From Hemicentrotus pulcherrimus (Eukaryota; Echinodermata; Echinoidea; Camarodonta; Strongylocentrotidae): a stretch of 64,000 nt of DNA. Both the position numbers and the translations under genes were made by a program. Below are positions 53,001 to 57,840 of this stretch, piece after piece. Where the stretch lies: assembly GCA_003118195.1 (NCBI GenBank), contig BEXV01000041.1, forward strand, positions 194,621 through 258,620. Reading direction: 5' to 3'. The stretch's first letter is position 1; each line of letters begins with the position of its first letter. The notes under the pieces are model-generated. The model was not told where the DNA came from and searched no databases. It saw only the letters and a program-made list of their open reading frames with translations.

Positions 53001-54822
53001 AAAAGTTAGCTCTGATAAAGGCCTCTATTCACACTGATATCGTTGGTATATTGTTTGTTGAACATGACTTTCCTTAAGAGGGTTTATACAAATTGATCCT
53101 CTTAAAGGTAGAACAATGTTTGGATTGAGGCTGTATGTATGTGTCAAATGTTATGTCTAAAAATTTCTTCTGACATAAGGTGTTTATATTCCACTTGAAA
53201 AAGAGGAGGAAAAAACATGTGGCACAATAAAATGAGATCAATATGGTGCATGCCACATTTTTTATCTTCAATATGCAGGTCGGTAAGTTCTTGTACAAGT
53301 ACCTGTAGGTGCCATTCTTGTACTTGTACAACAAATGAATTTTCTACCCCATAAAAAAAGCCACACATACATGGTAGGTTTTGGGGTTTTGCCATGAATG
53401 TTTTAAAGACAGTTGCTTGTATGATGTCTTTCATAATAAGCAAAACAAAATCCCTCTCCTATGCCATGCAAGTTAGAACATGTGAACAGCACCAGTCAGG
53501 CCGAGAGGCTAAACCATTTATGCTTTCATGTGAGCTCGTTGTTCCGCCACCAGGCACAATTTGGGGAACGATGTACAGTATGTCTGGCCGACCTGTTGGT
53601 GATTTATTGGTGCTTTATCAGAGGAGCGCTAGGGAGAGACTGGAAGATGCCAAATCCGCTTGATTAAAATTAAATGATCAATCAGGGATTCATTTGCCCT
53701 GAGTGGAAATGCATGCAGTTTGCTCATTTATCCAGAAAATGTAAGGCAGGAGTGTTTGGGCGTTTTCTCTGTAATGAATGTCATAATGTTACATGCAGAG
53801 CCAAACCCATTTAACAAAGTACTGATGAAAATGTAATATCCAAAAGGGATCATTTTGTGAAAACAAGAAGTTTTCTGGGTGTCCCGGGGGTGGGGCCAGG
53901 GAGAGAGGGGGGAGGGGGGATGGGGCATTAAGGAACCATACATGTGCCTTATGTCTGTAAGGGTGGGGCATGGAACAGGTCAGGAGATCGAGGCTGCATC
54001 CCCCTTTAAAAGTAGACATGTTTCATAATGCTCATATGGTAGACTTGATATGCTCATTTCTCATTTGCTTTTTCTGTCCATCTCCATTTCCGAAAGGATT
54101 ATCTAGAGACTTTGTTATAGGTGTGAACAAAGAAAGGGGAAATCAAATCTCTTAACATAAGACTTTGAAGACACTTTTCTAAAACACAACAAAGAACTTA
54201 CCTATGAATCCTTGTTGGCACAGGCAGGTATATCCAGCTTCCTTCTGAACACACACCCCTTGGTTCATGCAGGGGTTGGAGTAGCAGAAGTTGATCTCTG
54301 TCATACAGTAGTTCCCTGTGAATCCTGGAGGACAGTCGCACTTGTAGATAGTCTCCGGATGAATAGAACGGAAGATGACCGACGTTGTTGCAATGAAACC
54401 ACCAGGCGTCCAGAAGACGAGAGGTGCAATACACTGGTAAAAGTCACTGCAGATCTCGTTGAGGCAAAGGTTATCGCCAAATGGAAGAACAGTAGCACCT
54501 AGCGCCTCAGAGAGCTGGCTGCGCTTGAGGTAGACCCTCTCCTGCAAGTACTGGGAGCTAAAGAAGGAGCCATCAGGACGTTGCGCCGCAAAGGTGATGT
54601 TGAGGATCATGGTTTCCTCGTCTTTGATGCTGAAGAGGTAGACCAGGTCCTGGTTGGCAGGGATGATACCAGCGAGGGCATCAATGAATTGGAGCAGCTT
54701 CGGAGTAAGGAACTCATGGGACTGCATGTCTTCTACCTGGACTGTCACACTGCTGAACAGCATGTCGTGGGTCACCATAATCATCCGGAACATACAGGTT
54801 GCTGTCCCAATGTTTACACCAT
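267..54822 (-). CDS. CELSR: CELSR/Flamingo seven-pass cadherin adhesion GPCR, internal part of gene (18 exons, spliced)
   Basis: Gene-level entry; exons are listed separately. Joining 18 exons gives 1278 complete codons with no stop and matching phases at every junction. Numbering from the first complete codon, the order is: post-cadherin region (about 1-125), EGF (about 126-175), EGF (about 176-207), EGF (about 208-250), LamG1 (about 251-435), EGF (about 440-486), LamG2 (about 488-645), EGF (646-681), EGF (682-725), laminin-EGF (about 730-829), HRM (about 832-885), GAIN (about 890-1195) with the GPS, then TM1-TM2 (about 1215-1278). This architecture is diagnostic of CELSR. In known family members the protein sits at cell junctions, binds homophilically and carries Frizzled/Vangl polarity across cell borders. 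The cadherin repeats and the rest of the 7TM lie outside the window. Intron sizes are strongly lopsided: 26, 4, 11 and 3 kb, then all under 0.9 kb. Confidence 0.97.
471..755. other. Intron w17-w18
   Basis: 285 bp, AT-rich, GT-AG on the minus strand. No repeat or motif stands out. Confidence 0.85.
756..882 (-). CDS. CELSR: CELSR exon w17: GPS autoproteolysis site and stalk
   Basis: 127 bp, phase 2 in, phase 0 out. The acceptor is CCATTTTCTAG and the donor GTAAGTC. It encodes [10 protein letters not shown] and [16 protein letters not shown]. With the C and W of the previous exon this completes the GPS pattern of four cysteines and two tryptophans. The catalytic tripeptide is H-L-T, the canonical adhesion-GPCR cleavage consensus. 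The residues after it, TNIAVIMD, correspond to the tethered agonist (TSFAVLMD in human CELSR2). Confidence 0.96.
883..1274. other. Intron w16-w17
   Basis: 392 bp, GT-AG on the minus strand. Nothing recognisable. Confidence 0.85.
1275..1454 (-). CDS. CELSR: CELSR exon w16: GAIN subdomain B to first GPS cysteine
   Basis: 180 bp, phase 2 in and out. The acceptor is ACATTACAACACCAG and the donor GTGAGTAGTT. It encodes [15 protein letters not shown] (vertebrate PIINTPVVSISVHDDE) and QCVYWDFE, with the first GPS Cys and Trp. The split codons join cleanly to both neighbours. Confidence 0.95.
1620..1866 (-). CDS. CELSR: CELSR exon w15: GAIN subdomain B
   Basis: 247 bp. The acceptor lies at the edge of a G/C homopolymer next to an N gap: on the minus strand a run of C ends in CAG at 1867-1869. 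That boundary preserves the phase (1 in, 2 out) and the length checks. The exon encodes [19 protein letters not shown], then a region like the ETTVILPESVF loop, then [20 protein letters not shown], matching the ASVIIYRTLAGLLP strand. The donor is GTGAGTTGTG. The splice site is slightly less certain than the others because of the neighbouring gap. Confidence 0.9.
1867..2219. other. Intron w14-w15 with N gap
   Basis: The N block 1882-1918 is bounded by G runs at 1869-1881 and 1919-1932 (C on the transcribed strand). The C run doubles as the pyrimidine tract of the w15 acceptor. The true intron length is unknown because of the gap. Confidence 0.85.
1882..1918. other. Assembly gap (37 N)
   Basis: A block of N between two G runs. 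Confidence 1.
2220..2406 (-). CDS. CELSR: CELSR exon w14: GAIN domain, helix to strand transition
   Basis: 187 bp, phase 0 in, phase 1 out. The acceptor is CCTTTGTTGACAG and the donor GTGAGTC. It encodes [19 protein letters not shown] and [12 protein letters not shown], aligning with the KRHWELIQQTEGGTAWLL and FTIVTPNI stretches of CELSR2. Confidence 0.94.
2407..2965. other. Intron w13-w14
   Basis: 559 bp, AT-rich. Nothing recognisable. Confidence 0.8.
2966..3172 (-). CDS. CELSR: CELSR exon w13: GAIN domain, helical subdomain A
   Basis: 207 bp, 69 codons, phase 0-0. The acceptor is CCTACTCACAG and the donor GTAAGAAAAC. It encodes [20 protein letters not shown], matching the YFGSDVKVAYQLATRLLAHES helix region of CELSR2, followed by [12 protein letters not shown]. 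Two N-glycosylation sequons are visible (NET and NVT). Confidence 0.94.
3173..3574. other. Intron w12-w13
   Basis: 402 bp, GT-AG on the minus strand. Nothing recognisable. Confidence 0.8.
3575..3771 (-). CDS. CELSR: CELSR exon w12: hormone-receptor motif (HRM)
   Basis: 197 bp, phase 1 in, phase 0 out. The acceptor is CTTCATTCCAG and the donor GTAAGGAATAC. It encodes [37 protein letters not shown] and [11 protein letters not shown]. All four HRM cysteines and the WWPR motif are present, in the same order as in vertebrate CELSR. The tail of the exon starts the alpha-helical part of the GAIN domain. Confidence 0.96.
3772..4311. other. Intron w11-w12
   Basis: 540 bp, GT-AG on the minus strand. 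Nothing recognisable. Confidence 0.8.
4312..4495 (-). CDS. CELSR: CELSR exon w11: laminin-type EGF, remainder
   Basis: 184 bp, phase 0 in, phase 1 out. The acceptor is CTATACACTTTAG and the donor GTAAAGTTC. It encodes [37 protein letters not shown] and GRRCDEC, the eight-cysteine laminin EGF pattern. The match to the vertebrate YRPPGSPTCLLCDCY...CPCKPGVIGRQCDRC segment is very strong. Confidence 0.96.
4496..4820. other. Intron w10-w11
   Basis: 325 bp with a pyrimidine-rich stretch on the plus strand, including a pure CT run at about 4680-4699. Confidence 0.8.
4821..5080 (-). CDS. CELSR: CELSR exon w10: EGF6 and start of laminin-type EGF
   Basis: 260 bp, phase 1 in, phase 0 out. The acceptor is ATGGTTAATCAG and the donor GTGAGTTGG. 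EGF6 reads [17 protein letters not shown] and YYGDHCE. The laminin-type EGF then begins with [16 protein letters not shown] and [10 protein letters not shown], very close to the vertebrate RGWWGHPTCGPCNCD segment. Confidence 0.96.
5081..5567. other. Intron w9-w10
   Basis: 487 bp, AT-rich. Nothing recognisable. Confidence 0.8.
5568..5727 (-). CDS. CELSR: CELSR exon w9: end of LamG2 and EGF5
   Basis: 160 bp, phase 0 in, phase 1 out. The acceptor is TTGTGATAACAG and the donor GTAAATTTTG. It encodes [13 protein letters not shown], matching the ESINVEQGCSLPDPC stretch of CELSR, then an EGF with CPIHSVCVD and CQC. In the hydroxylation consensus the aromatic position is Asn here ([12 protein letters not shown]), where vertebrate CELSR2 has Tyr. 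Hydroxylation of this module is therefore doubtful. Confidence 0.95.
5728..6239. other. Intron w8-w9
   Basis: 512 bp, AT-rich. Nothing recognisable. Confidence 0.8.
6240..6350 (-). CDS. CELSR: CELSR exon w8: LamG2, near C-terminal strands
   Basis: 111 bp, 37 codons, phase 0-0. The acceptor is TTTGCTTCCAG and the donor GTAATTACAC. It encodes [14 protein letters not shown] and NAFTGCMQ; the second is the conserved F-x-G-C strand (GFRGCLQGV in vertebrates). The next exon carries on directly with [10 protein letters not shown]. Confidence 0.94.
6351..7077. other. Intron w7-w8
   Basis: 727 bp, AT-rich. Nothing recognisable. Confidence 0.8.
7078..7224 (-). CDS. CELSR: CELSR exon w7: LamG2, middle
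   Basis: 147 bp, exactly 49 codons, phase 0 at both ends. The acceptor is CTTCTATCCAG and the donor GTAAGCGAC. The peptide contains [15 protein letters not shown], the LamG strand that corresponds to the NDGDWHHAQLAL region of human CELSR2. A 0-0 exon could be skipped without a frameshift, but there is no evidence here that it is. Confidence 0.94.
7225..8052. other. Intron w6-w7
   Basis: 828 bp. It contains an interstitial telomere-type TTAGGG array (listed separately). Confidence 0.85.
7556..7584 (+). repeat. Interstitial telomere-type (TTAGGG) array
   Basis: Four consecutive TTAGGG units, preceded by CAGG and ending in TTAGGGTAG, inside the w6-w7 intron. Confidence 0.9.
8053..8216 (-). 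CDS. CELSR: CELSR exon w6: LamG2, first part
   Basis: 164 bp. The acceptor is GAATTCTTACAG and the donor GTATGTTTG; phase 1 in, phase 0 out. It encodes [36 protein letters not shown] and NNINIRIE, the opening strands of LamG2. The R-T-x-x-A-x-G-V-L pattern is the same as in vertebrate CELSR. Confidence 0.95.
8217..8751. other. Intron w5-w6
   Basis: 535 bp, AT-rich. Nothing recognisable. Confidence 0.8.
8752..9041 (-). CDS. CELSR: CELSR exon w5: end of LamG1 and EGF4
   Basis: 290 bp. The acceptor is ATCTCCTTGCAG and the donor GTATGGTCCC; phase 2 in, phase 1 out. The LamG1 C-terminal strands read [17 protein letters not shown] and [17 protein letters not shown]. Then comes an EGF module ([24 protein letters not shown]) whose C-x-N-x4-Y-x-C-x-C spacing fits the Asx-hydroxylation consensus. 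In vertebrate CELSR this EGF separates the two LamG domains. It is the first exon of the compact 3' cluster. Confidence 0.97.
9042..12078. other. Intron w4-w5 (3.0 kb)
   Basis: Pyrimidine-rich on the plus strand from about 9840 to 10800, with C runs and a single N at 10059 inside a C-rich stretch. The long open frames here are low-complexity artefacts. No gene seen. Confidence 0.8.
12079..12188 (-). CDS. CELSR: CELSR exon w4: LamG1 calcium-site strand
   Basis: 110 bp. The acceptor is TTTATTCCAG and the donor GTAAGAATTG; phase 0 in, phase 2 out. The 36 codons encode [14 protein letters not shown] and [13 protein letters not shown], aligning with the VDGCDTGVAL...YSCAA stretch of CELSR LamG1. 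The exon is short and lies between an 11.4-kb and a 3.0-kb intron. The loop between the WHTV strand of w3 and this exon is shorter than in human CELSR2. The phases match exactly, so I do not infer a missed exon. Confidence 0.94.
14716..14727. other. Assembly gap (12 N)
   Basis: Followed at once by a C run, 14728-14739. Confidence 1.
16440..16464. repeat. CAT/CAC trinucleotide repeat
   Basis: A short run of ATC/CAC triplets. Confidence 0.8.
16952..17040 (+). repeat. GAT microsatellite
   Basis: About 89 bp of nearly pure GAT/ATG triplets with a GGT-containing interruption in the middle. Confidence 0.95.
19575..20293. repeat. Three diverged tandem units of about 250 bp
   Basis: The motifs TTTCTACCATCTACCACT, ACAGGAAATG, AAGAGAGTCCAAA and GTATAGTATTCTCCTC recur in the same order. 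The units start near 19581, 19865 and 20117; the second and third are diverged. The periods are about 284 and 252 bp. Confidence 0.8.
20703..20730. repeat. Perfect hairpin, 11-bp stem
   Basis: CAATATGATAG, a six-base loop (CTTTTC), then CTATCATATTG. Isolated, with no family member seen elsewhere in the window. Confidence 0.75.
21173..21701. mobile_element. TTAA-flanked terminal-inverted-repeat element, non-autonomous
   Basis: Left end TTAA then AGATACTATGTCCCTTTTGC. Right end reads GCAAATGGGACATAGTACCT then TTAA. The ends are inverted copies with about two mismatches in 20. TTAA flanks (21169-21172 and 21702-21705) suggest a TTAA-target superfamily such as piggyBac or Kolobok. There is no transposase frame inside the 529 bp. 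Confidence 0.8.
23621..23825 (-). CDS. CELSR: CELSR exon w3: LamG1 core
   Basis: 205 bp. The acceptor is CATCTTCCAG and the donor GTAAGTCACC; phase 2 in, phase 0 out. The first base completes a serine codon split with the previous exon, giving the family motif LS(V/F)[16 protein letters not shown]. It continues with [10 protein letters not shown] and [11 protein letters not shown], hallmark LamG strands shared with vertebrate CELSR1-3. A TTAA-flanked repeat element ends only about 27 bp upstream of the acceptor (see 23856-24202). Confidence 0.96.
23856..24202. mobile_element. TTAA-flanked inverted-repeat element abutting exon w3
   Basis: Left end TTAA + AGTGATTGGCTAAC, right end GCTAGCCAATCACT + TTAA, with inverted ends differing at one base of 14. 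Length 347 bp. The ends differ from those at 21173, so it is another family with the same target preference. Its left end is about 27 bp from the w3 splice acceptor. Confidence 0.8.
26843..26984 (+). repeat. Two-copy tandem duplication
   Basis: CGCAGTCTAATGCACAATAT and TGTCTCATCATGG, then AGCAGGCCTA, occur twice (about 26844-26904 and 26911-26983). A weaker third piece lies near 26737. Confidence 0.8.
27090..27526. mobile_element. Terminal-inverted-repeat element, TA-type, non-autonomous
   Basis: Left end (TA)CCGTAAATCTCCATGTATAA then GGCGCACC. Right end is TGCGCCTAATACACAGAG then ATTTACGG. The ends are inverted repeats of about 27 bases. A related copy at 45530-46075 is followed by TA on its right, suggesting a TA target as in Tc1/mariner/pogo. 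No intact transposase inside the 437 bp. Confidence 0.8.
27890..28124 (-). CDS. CELSR: CELSR exon w2: EGF3 and start of LamG1
   Basis: 235 bp. The acceptor is TTTTATCCAG above 28124 and the donor is GTAAACAATAG below 27890. Entry is phase 1 and exit phase 2, joining the exons on both sides. It encodes an EGF module with CKHGGTCRN and FDCSC; the spacing fits the Cx[DN]xxxx[FY]xCxC consensus for Asp/Asn hydroxylation. The first LamG strand follows ([20 protein letters not shown]), which aligns with the start of LamG1 in vertebrate CELSR. It is isolated, with 26 kb of intron upstream and 4 kb downstream. Confidence 0.96.
28920..29330. repeat. Purine-rich (GA) block
   Basis: About 400 bp of GA-rich sequence with pure GA at the 3' end. 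Open frames on the minus strand reflect only this composition. Confidence 0.9.
30707..30731 (+). repeat. GA microsatellite
   Basis: A run of GA dinucleotides. Confidence 0.95.
31205..31330 (-). repeat. Possible LINE 3' end
   Basis: On the minus strand a stretch ends GAATGAAATAAAGTTCAATT then CAATAAAAAAA: a polyadenylation signal and a short TTGAA-type tail, as in CR1/L2-like LINE tails. No coding part is available because of the adjacent gap. Confidence 0.4.
31383..32087. other. Assembly gap (705 N)
   Basis: The right edge is a C run, 32088-32100. Open frames reported across it are meaningless. Confidence 1.
32088..32145. repeat. Likely end of a dispersed repeat at gap edge
   Basis: C-rich, then TTGAAAAACTTGAAAAAATC and CTGCATACGCCACTGG. 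On the minus strand this reads like a G-rich interspersed repeat terminus that I associate from memory with echinoderm genomes. The rest is lost in the gap. Confidence 0.4.
33277..33337. repeat. Hairpin element (MITE-like)
   Basis: Left arm GAGAGCCAGAAGGGCATTAA, right arm TTACTGCCCTTCTGGCTCTC. The arms are inverted with one mismatch and about 21 bases between them. Similarity to other copies extends about 10 bases outward on each side. Confidence 0.85.
34625..34775 (+). repeat. CT-rich simple-sequence block
   Basis: TTTC runs followed by CTCT/CTGT repeats. The open frames here are artefacts of low complexity. Confidence 0.9.
36787..36830 (+). repeat. C run plus CT repeat
   Basis: C run at 36787-36797 followed directly by CT repeats. 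Confidence 0.9.
37003..37040 (+). repeat. CT microsatellite
   Basis: Nearly pure CT dinucleotides. Confidence 0.9.
38582..38790. repeat. GA-rich block ending in a CA microsatellite
   Basis: Purine-rich GA/GATA repeats followed by a (CA) run at about 38767-38790. Confidence 0.9.
39108..39125 (+). repeat. TC microsatellite
   Basis: A pure TC run. Confidence 0.9.
40474..40537. repeat. Hairpin element (MITE-like)
   Basis: Left arm GGAGCCAGAAGGGTGATAAC, right arm GTTAACACCCTTCTGGCTCT, with an AT-rich centre. Same family as 33277-33337. Confidence 0.85.
40961..40996 (+). repeat. CT microsatellite
   Basis: An uninterrupted CT run of about 36 bp inside a wider pyrimidine block. Confidence 0.95.
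41575..41639. repeat. Hairpin element (MITE-like), diverged
   Basis: Left arm CTGGGAGCAAGAAGGACATT, right arm GAGGCCCTTGTGGCTCTCAG. The centre has the CATAGTTTTATACAGAGTT pattern shared with other copies. Confidence 0.75.
41936..41970. repeat. Half of a hairpin element
   Basis: Only a left arm is seen (GAATGCTAGAAGGGCATTAA then CTCTGTATAAAATG). The right arm is missing, so this is a truncated copy. Confidence 0.6.
42205..42310 (+). repeat. CT-rich block
   Basis: CT repeats with TCTAACTCTC interruptions. Confidence 0.85.
42701..42772. repeat. Hairpin element (MITE-like), best-preserved outer ends
   Basis: Outer ends GCTGTGAGCCAG and CTGGCTCTCAGC are inverted repeats. Inside are AAGGGCGTTAACTC and GAGTTAGCG. 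The right arm lacks a few bases of the AAGGG block. Confidence 0.82.
45530..46075. mobile_element. Second copy of the CCGTAAATCTC element, with foreign insert
   Basis: Shares the ends and inner blocks of 27090-27526: the GACAGACAAA...TGAGTCAACACA block, CTGAGCTGGGAGACATTG and the hexamer-rich GCGTCTTATACACAGAGATT end. The left end is decayed. The middle is replaced by a reverse-transcriptase fragment (45696-45846). Confidence 0.8.
45696..45846 (-). pseudogene. LINE reverse-transcriptase fragment
   Basis: The minus-strand frame is open for about 50 codons. It contains SNRFQYLV, then [20 protein letters not shown], the palm motif of non-LTR retrotransposon reverse transcriptases (Jockey/CR1-like consensus [20 protein letters not shown]). 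The catalytic YADD box is not present. The piece is bounded on both sides by sequence belonging to the surrounding TIR element, so it is a fossil fragment rather than an active gene. Confidence 0.85.
46208..46716 (+). repeat. Three diverged copies of a ~100-bp unit
   Basis: The order AGCC(C/A)ACCTGCAA, then a GATCA-AACGA block, then CTAGTGACAGGTTGTTTGAC, then TGGCGGACTCA recurs at about 46212-46308, 46520-46619 and 46620-46716. The last two are adjacent. Confidence 0.8.
46366..46450. repeat. Degenerate CCTAA-rich stretch
   Basis: Repeated AACCCTAAC-like words (TAACCTAACCCC, ACCCAATT) lie between two of the 100-bp units. It may be decayed telomere-like or simple sequence. Confidence 0.45.
47138..47625 (+). 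repeat. Two-copy tandem duplication of about 240 bp
   Basis: TAGTGTGAATG, AGTGGTGGTGG, GGAGATGGATGATG, AAGGGCAGTA and GTGAGATYGATCT recur in the same order, starting near 47147 and 47386. Confidence 0.8.
48605..49073. mobile_element. TIR element with GGGTGCGTTTATTG ends
   Basis: Left end TA + GGGTGCGTTTATTG, right end CAATAAACGCACCC + TA: 14 bases perfectly inverted. The interior repeats the word GATAAACGC three times and has a 13-bp perfect hairpin (48703-48730). The element is 469 bp and GC-richer than its surroundings. There is no transposase frame; superfamily uncertain (PIF/Harbinger-like or TA-target). Confidence 0.8.
48703..48730. repeat. Perfect 13-bp hairpin
   Basis: GTCTTTAGATATG, two bases (GG), then CATATCTAAAGAC. 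It lies within the 48605-49073 element. Confidence 0.85.
53291..53331. repeat. Perfect 12-bp inverted repeat
   Basis: TTGTACAAGTAC, a 17-base spacer, then GTACTTGTACAA. Confidence 0.8.
54202..54822 (-). CDS. CELSR: CELSR exon w1: post-cadherin membrane-adjacent region, EGF1, EGF2
   Basis: 621 bp. The acceptor is TTTACCTACAG at the 54823 side and the donor is GTAAGTTC just below 54202. It enters with two bases of a split codon and leaves in phase 1. The first ~125 residues match the CELSR region after the last cadherin repeat, including the [10 protein letters not shown] motif and the [10 protein letters not shown] stretch that starts the first [16 protein letters not shown] motif ends EGF1, and EGF2 contains [12 protein letters not shown] and YTCLCQQG. 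The preceding exon or exons, with the cadherin repeats, must lie above 64000. That makes the upstream intron longer than 9.1 kb. Confidence 0.96.
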
Positions 54823-57384
54823 CTGTAGGTAAATAAAAAAGGATATGAAAGGATATTTAATGACCATTATCGTTACAAATATTAAACACTCTCCTGTACT
54901 GTGGGAGGAAAATCAAACAAGCAGTAGAAATATCAGCTCTCCTTCATATCAAACTGATTCATATTACTTTCATCAAACAAGGTTAATGACAAAACAAATA
55001 CTGTACTAACATTTACATTGCAAAAAATAAGATTTGTGTATTATGAAATATACATGTTTAGTGTAATAATGGTAAACTAAACAAGAGTAATGACAAAGCA
55101 AATAAAATGTCCTTAACAAATTGCAATTTGTTTATTTTTCAATAAAAGTGTAAACACTGCATGGATTAATGTGGTAACCAACTGTTGGAATGTAATTCAT
55201 GTATGATCATAATCCAGTATGATGCCACAAACAAGCATGTAAAATTTCTGTATTCCACCAATCTAAGCCTTTCACAGCACAATAATACCCCAGTTTTCCT
55301 AAAATTATGCAACTACATACTCCACCATTCCTATCATTTCAAAATCCATCATCGACTTTCAATATGTAAAAAAGGAAAACAGAACAGTACCCCCCTAGAG
55401 ATTTACAAACACTCAATTTAGACTGGGCTTGCAAATATTTATTGAGCTCTTGCCAAAATATTGCCTCAACTCTCACATAAATATTAGTTTCCTTTTGATT
55501 CCATTCAACAAACTTCTCACAATGTGAGCATCGGGCATGATTGTTTGCAGAGCTTGGCTATGAGCTATTTTGCTTCTCTTTCATGAACAAAGATGGCAGC
55601 GCCATAGTTCTGGATACATGCAGGAACCTACTTAATGCTATCCGTAGAATACGTGTTTATGCATGAAGCAGTCTTGCTCACCAAGTCAGCACGACTTATT
55701 TCACATCTTTCCAGAATTCAAACTTGTTTTTCTATGTTGATTATATTAGATATTGTATGTCCTTAACTTCCATAGCTCAGAAGGAAATTCCATAGACTGA
55801 CAAATCATACTTTCTCGAACATGATTAAGATTAAAGACTTATTTTTACCAGACTGGAAAGAACACTACTTGCAACCAGAGGAACACAGAGCATTATTTCC
55901 TTTCTGAGGGACTTGTTTATGAGGATTAATGCTTTAAAAGGGCATTAGCGAATCAACTTGCTTTTAAATTAAACCCAGGATTAGCTAATACCTCTGCTCT
56001 ACCACTGGGCTCATGTGCCTCCTCATATAGTCAGCCCAAGGACTAAAGCAAAACACTGCAAGGTGGACCTAAATACATGTATACCTGTCCTACATATATG
56101 GAAACAAGGGAAACATCACTTGGTAATACATGCATGAGGATGCATTCTGCATACAAAGAGAAAGAAAAGTACCCGAGCCCCAGTGTAAAGGGGAAAGTCA
56201 ATTACTTTTTGTATAGCTCTACGAATCTCGTATCACGATATGATGAATCCTGTTCATCATGGTAGTCTGAATGCTGGGTCTATATCTGATTAAAGAATCC
56301 AAACCCGAGAATGATCCATGTGCTAGATACATCCGGTGACATTTGGGCCCTGGGGTTACAAATGTTACCGATGTGTAGCATACCATGTGCAACCTGGCTT
56401 GGCCCTAAGGGTGTGAATATCACAGCTCCTAGCTGGTTCAACCTGAAAATGGGAAGCTACAGTTACCAAGATCCAGTCACTGATATATACTTGATCTCAT
56501 AGATATGTTTCATCCACGGTGTCAGAGTGGGGTGATTTAATATGGGAGTGTAACAGGAGGAAATCCTCCTGATGTACAAGGGCCTGAGATAGATTCAGTT
56601 ATATTTAACTGTCACTGTTACATACCCTAACAAGCTTTTACATTTTAAGAAGAGCCTACATTGTTTAAATGAAAAAGATATTTATATAGTGGTGGATATT
56701 GTTAGAGACGATGGGTGTTACTCATGACTTTACAATATATAAATAAGATGTAATAATGTAAAAAATCATTCAAATGTGGAATAGAGCCTATATGGTGGTA
56801 TATATCACCAAATATGTCCATAGGCTCTATCAATCAATGCATCTGACTGCAGAATATATATACAGCATGCTTGGGGGTTCAAGAGAATTCTTTCTACTAT
56901 ATTCACTTACTCCACACACCTTGGTTAAGAGAGTCAACTTTACAAGAAATGCCTTGTTCAAGGGCAAGCACCAAACAAATATTGGAACCCATTATTATCT
57001 TTTTTTGTATAAATGAAACACTTCTGCCACAAATACACTCCTTCTTTGGCTCATGAATTGCTACCCAACACCTCCCCTAATCTTACGACTGGCCCCACAG
57101 TGACACACTCAATCATCTCGAGTTCACCCTCATCTAACATTCACATGCTTCGTATAAACTCCCTCCACTGAACACCGTGAATACCGAGATGGGCCTAACA
57201 TGCGTGAGCATACGTGAAGCGAGCACATATCGCTCCCTCCAGCTTTCCTTTCAAAGCTACTATTAACCACATGAAAATGGACACTGCCTTTTCATATTAG
57301 GGTTCACGAGAGAGGGTTAGAAACAAATCTTGGGGCGTCTTTCCAAATATACCAACGAGATGCTACTATTTTCCAAAAAGATTA

Positions 57385-57840
57385 TGTGCAGCATGTTTGC
57401 GTTAATGTCAATATGAGGTCATCACTTGTATAGCTCACATTTGAGTTAACAAATCATATTACTTGAAGCGGTGGAAGTGTGTATATGCACTACATTTTTC
57501 TAATGATGTTCTTAGAATGAGATTCCACAATTCAGACCCCAAAAACTAATGTGCACACATTGGTGTTAATGTCAATATGAAGTCGTTGCTTAGAGCTCAC
57601 ACATCACTAATTTAACAATAACATCAGTTGAAGCAATGGAAGTGTGTATGCACCACATTTTTTCCAATAATGTTTTTCAAACAAGATGTAGTAATTAAGA
57701 AGAAAAAAATCCAGTGCAGCACATTTGTGTTTATGTCAATACGAGTTGATCAATTATAGCTCACCTTTGAATTTACAAATCACATTACTGAAAGCAAGGG
57801 ACATGTACATGTACATACTCATTTTTTTCAAAAAAAGGTT
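57385..57840 (+). repeat. Three diverged tandem units of about 160 bp
   Basis: TTAATGTCAATATGA(G/A)GTC, a TAGCTCAC-like block, GGAAGTGTGTAT, and CACATTTTTTCC recur. Units start near 57390, 57556 and 57716. Confidence 0.8.

Larger units (their letters stand above)
28125..54201. other. Intron w1-w2 (26 kb)
   Basis: The largest intron of the window. It holds GA/CT/CA microsatellite blocks, a 705-base N gap, four full copies and one half copy of the hairpin element between 33 and 43 kb, a TIR element with an embedded reverse-transcriptase fragment (45530-46075), diverged duplications at 46.2-46.7 and 47.1-47.6 kb, and a 469-bp TIR element (48605-49073). No nested gene could be supported on either strand. 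Confidence 0.85.
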
